Assembly: GCA_947490975.1 (NCBI GenBank)
Contig: CANLHV010000016.1
Coordinates: 1-16,773, forward strand
Length of the DNA stretch: 16,773 nucleotides
Origin: Acidimicrobiaceae bacterium
GTDB taxonomy: Bacteria > Actinomycetota > Acidimicrobiia > Acidimicrobiales > Ilumatobacteraceae
Reading direction: 5' to 3'
The translations under genes and the position numbers were made by a program. How positions within the stretch are numbered: the first letter of the stretch is position 1; every line of letters begins with the position of its first letter. Below, piece by piece: positions 12,977 to 16,773 of this stretch. Under the pieces are notes generated by a model. That model was not told where the DNA came from, ran no database searches, and saw nothing but the letters and a program-made list of their open reading frames with translations.

Positions 12977-13750
12977 TTGTATCTCGACGAGATTCTTGCT
13001 CAGCATCGTGCAGTCGCATCGCGTGACACGCGGTCTTTGTCAGAACTGATTGATGCAGCCAAGACGGTTTCTAAAACTCGGGGTTTTGCGACCCGTCTTG
13101 TTGAAGATTCAAAAACTTCGTTAGCGATAATTGCCGAGATAAAAAGGCGTTCACCTTCGCGAGGTTTTTTGAATCGCGATCTAGAACCACGTGTTATTGC
13201 CGAGCAGTACAAAAACGCAGGAGCAAGTTGTATTTCAGTGTTGACTGACTCAGAATTTTTCGGGGGCTCAGTTGAAGATTTGCAAAGTGCGCGTAGCGCA
13301 GTTGAACTGCCGGTATTGCGAAAAGATTTTACGGTTTCACTAAACGATATTTGCGATGCGAAGTTAATGAATGCTGATTGTATTTTATTGATTGTGGCCG
13401 CTCTAGAAAAAGCAGAACTCGCTGAGTTTCACAATCTTGCATTAGAACTTGGTCTTGATGTTTTGGTTGAGATTCACGATGAGCCTGAGCTTGATCTCGC
13501 GCTTGAAATCGGCGCGAAAATGATTGGAGTAAATCAACGAAACCTCAAGACTTTCGAGGTTGATCGGCAGCGTGCGGTGAACATCGCAAAGAAGATTCCG
13601 AGTGATGTCGTGCGAATTGCTGAATCTGGCGTAAGAACACGAACTGATGCGCAACAGCTTCGCGACGCTGGCTATCACGCAGTTTTAGTGGGCGAGACTC
13701 TTGTAACGTCGAGCAACATTGCGATGACACTCAACGATTTGCGAGTCTGA
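12977..13750 (+). CDS. trpC: Indole-3-glycerol phosphate synthase
   Basis: The 257-residue TIM-barrel enzyme closes the indole ring from CdRP in tryptophan synthesis. It has AEIKRRSPSRG (53-63) with the catalytic Glu54 and Lys56, VLTDSEFFGGS, PVLRKDF with its catalytic Lys, DCILLIVAAL, VLVEIHDEPELDLAL, IGVNQRNLKTF and IAESGVRT. All family motifs are intact and length is typical. The TTG start gives the usual YLDEILAQHR opening. The stop shares a base with the trpF start (TGATG), giving translational coupling. Confidence 0.97.
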   Translation: MYLDEILAQHRAVASRDTRSLSELIDAAKTVSKTRGFATRLVEDSKTSLAIIAEIKRRSPSRGFLNRDLEPRVIAEQYKNAGASCISVLTDSEFFGGSVEDLQSARSAVELPVLRKDFTVSLNDICDAKLMNADCILLIVAALEKAELAEFHNLALELGLDVLVEIHDEPELDLALEIGAKMIGVNQRNLKTFEVDRQRAVNIAKKIPSDVVRIAESGVRTRTDAQQLRDAGYHAVLVGETLVTSSNIAMTLNDLRV

Positions 13751-14424
13751 TGTTTATCAAAATCTGTGGCATCACCAATGAGCAAGACGCGTTGTTGGCC
13801 GTTGCTTTAGGTGCAGATGCTCTGGGCTTCATCTTCGCTCCTTCGCCTCGTCAGGTCGCGCCCCAGCGAGTGAAAGAAATTGTAAGACGTTTACCTCAGA
13901 GCGTTTTAACAGTCGGGGTATTTCGCGATGAGCATCCGCAAAGAGTTATCGATATGGTTCGAGAGTCAGGTGTTTTTGGCGCTCAACTTCACGGACACGA
14001 GTCACCGGCGAATGTTGCCGAAGTGATGGTCGAAATCAATTGGGTTGTTAAGGCAGTTGTGGCTGGTTCAATCGAGGCACAGAGAGCCGACGATTATTTG
14101 ACAAATCTAATTTTGGTTGACTCGCCGTCTCCGGGATCTGGCCTGGCATATGATCGTGATCTTATTTCTCAAATTCCGAGCACGGTGAGGGTTCTCTTGG
14201 CAGGTGGATTGACCGATGAAAATGTGGGTGCGGCTATTTCTCAGGTTGCGCCCTGGGGTGTTGATGTTTCTTCGGGCGTAGAAAAGAGTCATGGCTATAA
14301 AGATCCGATCAAATTGAAGAGATTTATCGAAAATGCGCGTGCTTCATTTGATGCGTTGAATCAGGTCGATGAGAGCCAATACAGAGACGGCGAGAATCAT
14401 CCATTTAATTGGGAGAACCAATAG
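13750..14424 (+). CDS. trpF: Phosphoribosylanthranilate isomerase
   Basis: The 224-residue enzyme converts PRA to CdRP, the step before TrpC. The N-terminus FIKICGITN carries the catalytic Cys6. ADALGFIFAPSPRQV, GVFGAQLHGHE and LVDSPSPGSGLAYD with the general acid Asp124 follow. The late phosphate-binding segment is LLAGGLTDENVG, then GVDVSSGVEKSHGYKDP. Length is normal, with a short polar C-terminal extension. A GGGAG (14411-14415) followed by ATG TAG lies at its end. Confidence 0.96.
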   Translation: MFIKICGITNEQDALLAVALGADALGFIFAPSPRQVAPQRVKEIVRRLPQSVLTVGVFRDEHPQRVIDMVRESGVFGAQLHGHESPANVAEVMVEINWVVKAVVAGSIEAQRADDYLTNLILVDSPSPGSGLAYDRDLISQIPSTVRVLLAGGLTDENVGAAISQVAPWGVDVSSGVEKSHGYKDPIKLKRFIENARASFDALNQVDESQYRDGENHPFNWENQ

Positions 14425-14437
14425 ATGTAGTTCGGGA

Positions 14438-14449
14438 TACATTTAGTCT
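14438..14449 (+). promoter_or_regulatory. Possible internal promoter before trpB
   Basis: TACATT (14438-14443) ends 8 nt before the trpB ATG, and TAGTCT (14444-14449) directly abuts it, 2 nt before the ATG. TACATT has the better spacing for a leaderless start. No good Shine-Dalgarno precedes ATG 14452. trpB may therefore be transcribed on its own as well as from upstream. Confidence 0.35.
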
Positions 14450-14451
14450 GC

Positions 14452-15642
14452 ATGAACTCAAAACCTGTGCCGACTGAATTGTTGACACCAGGAGCCGACG
14501 GACGATTCGGTGAATTCGGTGGTCGGTTTGTGCCAGAGACTCTCGTGCCCGCATGTGAAGAGTTAGAGCGTGCCTTCAATGATGCGTGGAATGACTCACT
14601 TTTTCGAACTGAACTCGATGATTTGCTTCGCGAGTACGCAGGTCGGCCATCAATTTTGACCGAGTGTCACAATCTCGGGGCGCAACTCGGTATTCGTCTA
14701 ATACTGAAAAGAGAAGATTTGAACCACACCGGTTCGCACAAAATAAATAGTGTGCTTGGTCAAGCGCTACTTGCAAAGCGAATGGGCAAAAAACGAATAA
14801 TTGCCGAGACTGGTGCAGGTCAGCACGGTGTTGCTTCGGCGACGGCAGCCGCGCTGCTCGGTCTCGAGTGCAAGGTTTACATGGGGGCGGTTGATGTCGA
14901 GCGTCAATCATTGAATGTGTTTCGCATGAAACTTCTTGGTGCGACCGTTGAAGCTGCGAACTCTGGAAGTCGCACATTGAAAGATGCCGTAAATGAAGCG
15001 ATGCGCGATTGGGTTGCGAGCGTCGAGACGAGTTATTACTGCATCGGTTCGGTAATGGGTCCACATCCGTATCCGTTCATGGTTCGGCAATTTCAAAGCG
15101 TGATCGGCAAAGAGGCTCGCAAACAGTTTCAAGAAATGTGTGACGGCGCAGATCCGAATGTGGTGGTCGCCTGCGTAGGTGGAGGTTCGAACGCAATGGG
15201 AATCTTTTCAGGATTCGTAGATGCCAAAACTCGTCTAGTTGGCGTCGAGCCCGCAGGAGGTGCTGCAGTGGGTAGAGGCACACCTGGTGTAGTGCATGGA
15301 ATGAAGAGCTATCTGATGCAAGACGAATACGGTCAAGTGCAAGAAGCGCACTCAATAAGTGCAGGACTTGACTATCCCGGTGTTGGGCCAGAACATTCGT
15401 ATCTTGCTTCAGTGGGTCGTGCCGAATACCCGAGCGTGAACGACCAAGAAGTAATTGAAGGTTTTAAGCTGCTCGCTCGTACTGAGGGCATTATTCCGGC
15501 TCTTGAATGTGCTCATGCTGTCGCATGGATTGCCAAAGAAGCACCAAAAATTCAAGGGCAGACAGTTCTGATGAATTTGTCAGGTCGTGGCGACAAAGAC
15601 GTTGCCCAGATGATGACAATTCTCGGTGACCAATTGGATTAA
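14452..15642 (+). CDS. trpB: Tryptophan synthase beta chain
   Basis: The 396-residue PLP enzyme condenses indole with serine. It opens GRFGEFGGRFVPETL and has KREDLNHTGSHKIN, with PLP-forming Lys97. AETGAGQHGVASA contains the catalytic Glu119. GGGSNAMGIF binds the PLP phosphate, and ALECAHAVAW and LSGRGDKD lie near the C-terminus. This is the standard TrpB1 type that works with TrpA. It is complete, with no odd residues at the active site. It lies 27 bp after trpF and 13 bp before the preferred trpA start. Confidence 0.98.
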   Translation: MNSKPVPTELLTPGADGRFGEFGGRFVPETLVPACEELERAFNDAWNDSLFRTELDDLLREYAGRPSILTECHNLGAQLGIRLILKREDLNHTGSHKINSVLGQALLAKRMGKKRIIAETGAGQHGVASATAAALLGLECKVYMGAVDVERQSLNVFRMKLLGATVEAANSGSRTLKDAVNEAMRDWVASVETSYYCIGSVMGPHPYPFMVRQFQSVIGKEARKQFQEMCDGADPNVVVACVGGGSNAMGIFSGFVDAKTRLVGVEPAGGAAVGRGTPGVVHGMKSYLMQDEYGQVQEAHSISAGLDYPGVGPEHSYLASVGRAEYPSVNDQEVIEGFKLLARTEGIIPALECAHAVAWIAKEAPKIQGQTVLMNLSGRGDKDVAQMMTILGDQLD

Positions 15643-15655
15643 AGCGAAGTCTTTG

Positions 15656-16462
15656 ATGAAAATTGCGACACATTCACCTGGTGTGCTTGAAACACATTTG
15701 AGAAAAACTCGTGGTGTTGGTCGAAAGATACTTGTTCCTTATATTACGGGTGGTCTAACAGGTTGGATTGATGCCATTCGTGGAGCCGTAGCTAATGGTG
15801 CTGATGCAATTGAAATAGGCATTCCGTTTTCTGATCCGGTGATGGATGGCCCAATTATTCAGATGGCTTCTGAGAAAGCGCTGCGTGATGGCGCTACACC
15901 TATTTCTATTCTGCAAGAACTGCGCACGGTTGATGTTGCCGTGCCTTTGATTGTGATGTGTTATTACAACACAGTGTTCAGAGCGGGCCACGACCGTTTT
16001 GCAAACACGCTTCGTGACTCAGGGGTTGTTGCAGCGATTGTTCCAGATCTTCCACTAGAAGAATCGGCGCAATGGGCCAGTGCTGCCGAAAAGTCACAAA
16101 TCGAAACTGTGATGTTGGCGGCTCCGACAGCACCTGATGAACGACTGCCAAGAGTTGTTGATCGTGCACGAGGTTTCGTATACGCAGTTGGATTGCTCGG
16201 TGTGACTGGTGAACGCACTGAACTTGCGGTGACTGCCGTCGCGATGGCAACGCGATTGAAGAAAATCACTGACGTGCCAGTGCTTGTTGGTGTAGGTGTT
16301 TCGAATGCTGAGCAGGCGGTGCAAGCATGCACGGTTGCAGACGGGGTAATTCAGGGTGCATCGGTTGTGCGTCGACTGCTCGAAGACGGCGCAGATGCGG
16401 TTGCAGAGTATGTCGCCGAAGTACGTGCAGCCATTGACAGTCCGATTGCATCTAAACGCTAA
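15656..16462 (+). CDS. trpA: Tryptophan synthase alpha chain
   Basis: The 268-residue TIM-barrel subunit cleaves indole-3-glycerol phosphate and passes indole to TrpB. It shows LVPYITGG, IEIGIPFSDPVMDGPIIQ with catalytic Glu53 and Asp64, MCYYNTVF, IVPDLPLEES and PVLVGVGVSN. I chose ATG 15656 because it gives the typical family length. The in-frame GTG at 15626 would overlap trpB by 17 bp and add a stretch without homology that I recognise. Ribosome binding signals are weak for both, so coupling to trpB is likely. Confidence 0.95.
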   Translation: MKIATHSPGVLETHLRKTRGVGRKILVPYITGGLTGWIDAIRGAVANGADAIEIGIPFSDPVMDGPIIQMASEKALRDGATPISILQELRTVDVAVPLIVMCYYNTVFRAGHDRFANTLRDSGVVAAIVPDLPLEESAQWASAAEKSQIETVMLAAPTAPDERLPRVVDRARGFVYAVGLLGVTGERTELAVTAVAMATRLKKITDVPVLVGVGVSNAEQAVQACTVADGVIQGASVVRRLLEDGADAVAEYVAEVRAAIDSPIASKR

Positions 16463-16465
16463 ATT
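16460..16465 (+). promoter_or_regulatory. -10-like element of bcp, including the trpA stop codon
   Basis: TAAATT is followed by 6 nt (GTTGCC) and ATG at 16472. The TAA is also the trpA stop. No Shine-Dalgarno is present, so bcp could have its own leaderless promoter inside the trp cluster end. Confidence 0.45.
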
Positions 16466-16471
16466 GTTGCC

Positions 16472-16773
16472 ATGTTGAAAACGGGGGATAAAGCTCCAGC
16501 AATTGCGCTGCTCGATCAAAACGGTGAAAAAGTTTCACTAAAAGACTTTGCGAAAAAGAAAGTGTTGGTTTACTTTTATCCGAAAGCTGACACACCAGGG
16601 TGCACGACCCAATCTTGCTTATTGCGAGATGTTCGCAAAGATATAGGCAAAACGGCAATCATTGGTATTAGCCCCGACGAGCCAGCGAAGCTGTTGAAGT
16701 TTGACAAGAAATACGACTTGGGTTTCACTCTTTTGGGCGACACTGAGCAGAAAGTTTCTAAGTCTTACAAGGT
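16472..16773 (+). CDS. bcp: Bcp/PrxQ-type peroxiredoxin, N-terminal part
   Basis: The open frame runs to the window edge with about 100 residues. It opens LKTGDKAPAIALLDQNGEK and has YFYPKADTPGCTTQSCLLRD. The motif PxxxTxxC gives the peroxidatic Cys44. Cys49 five residues on is the usual resolving cysteine of the PrxQ/BCP group with intramolecular disulfide. GISPDEPAKLLKFDKKYDL follows, normal for the family. It reduces hydroperoxides using thioredoxin. The start is 9 bp after trpA. Confidence 0.95.
   Translation, partial: MLKTGDKAPAIALLDQNGEKVSLKDFAKKKVLVYFYPKADTPGCTTQSCLLRDVRKDIGKTAIIGISPDEPAKLLKFDKKYDLGFTLLGDTEQKVSKSYK

Noticed and set aside
15626..15655. Earlier in-frame GTG start for trpA, overlapping trpB
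   Set aside because: It adds ten residues without family similarity. ATG 15656 gives the usual TrpA length and opening.
1..16773. CRISPR array, insertion sequence, prophage or tRNA gene
   Set aside because: I found no regularly spaced repeats, transposase or phage-like proteins, or tRNA-like cloverleaf sequence. Gene content and codon use are uniformly housekeeping.

Overview
This window looks like a chromosomal, housekeeping-rich segment of an actinobacterium, most likely of the Acidimicrobiia type. That placement is inference. It rests on a MenG homologue, a putative F420-dependent luciferase-like oxidoreductase, an MtrA/MtrB-like two-component pair with a GerMN lipoprotein, an era/recO/uppS/glyS cluster, and the frequent use of GTG and TTG starts with apparently leaderless promoters. 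Base composition is near 50% G+C, low for an actinobacterium. I see no mobile elements, CRISPR arrays, rRNA or tRNA genes. No stretch longer than 300 bases is without a gene.

Layout. 1-198 (-): start of menG, running off the window. 289-2474 (+): acyl-CoA dehydrogenase and LLM-class oxidoreductase, overlapping by ATGA. 2512-3453 (-): a MaoC-type enoyl-CoA hydratase and an unknown four-helix membrane protein. 3502-4341 (+): era. 4352-6432 (-): sensor kinase and GerMN lipoprotein, overlapping by ATGA. 6601-7290 (+): the MtrA-like response regulator, divergent from its presumed kinase across a region with a large hairpin and repeated half-sites. 7269-9879 (-): uppS followed by a DinG-family helicase. 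9942-11257 (+): a degenerate UppS-like protein overlapping recO. 11307-12614 (+): glyS. 12668-16462 (+): a small monooxygenase-fold protein, then trpC-trpF-trpB-trpA. 16472-end (+): start of a bcp/prxQ peroxiredoxin.

The most notable observation is a pair of divergent genes that seem to split one cis-prenyltransferase active site. The uppS product keeps the catalytic Asp and the substrate-binding Arg residues. It lacks the C-terminal RxG tail and has Lys where homodimeric enzymes have a metal-binding Glu. The neighbouring gene across a 62-bp shared promoter region encodes a UppS-fold protein that has lost the catalytic residues but keeps that Glu and an intact RRFGG tail. This mirrors the eukaryotic DHDDS/NgBR (Rer2/Nus1) heteromer, and suggests a two-subunit undecaprenyl diphosphate synthase in a bacterium.

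A second window-wide pattern is that about nine genes start 6-8 nt downstream of a -10-like hexamer, often TAGYCT, with no Shine-Dalgarno sequence. This implies widespread leaderless transcription. Genes with long leaders or inside operons instead use a Shine-Dalgarno site or ATGA/TGATG coupling.
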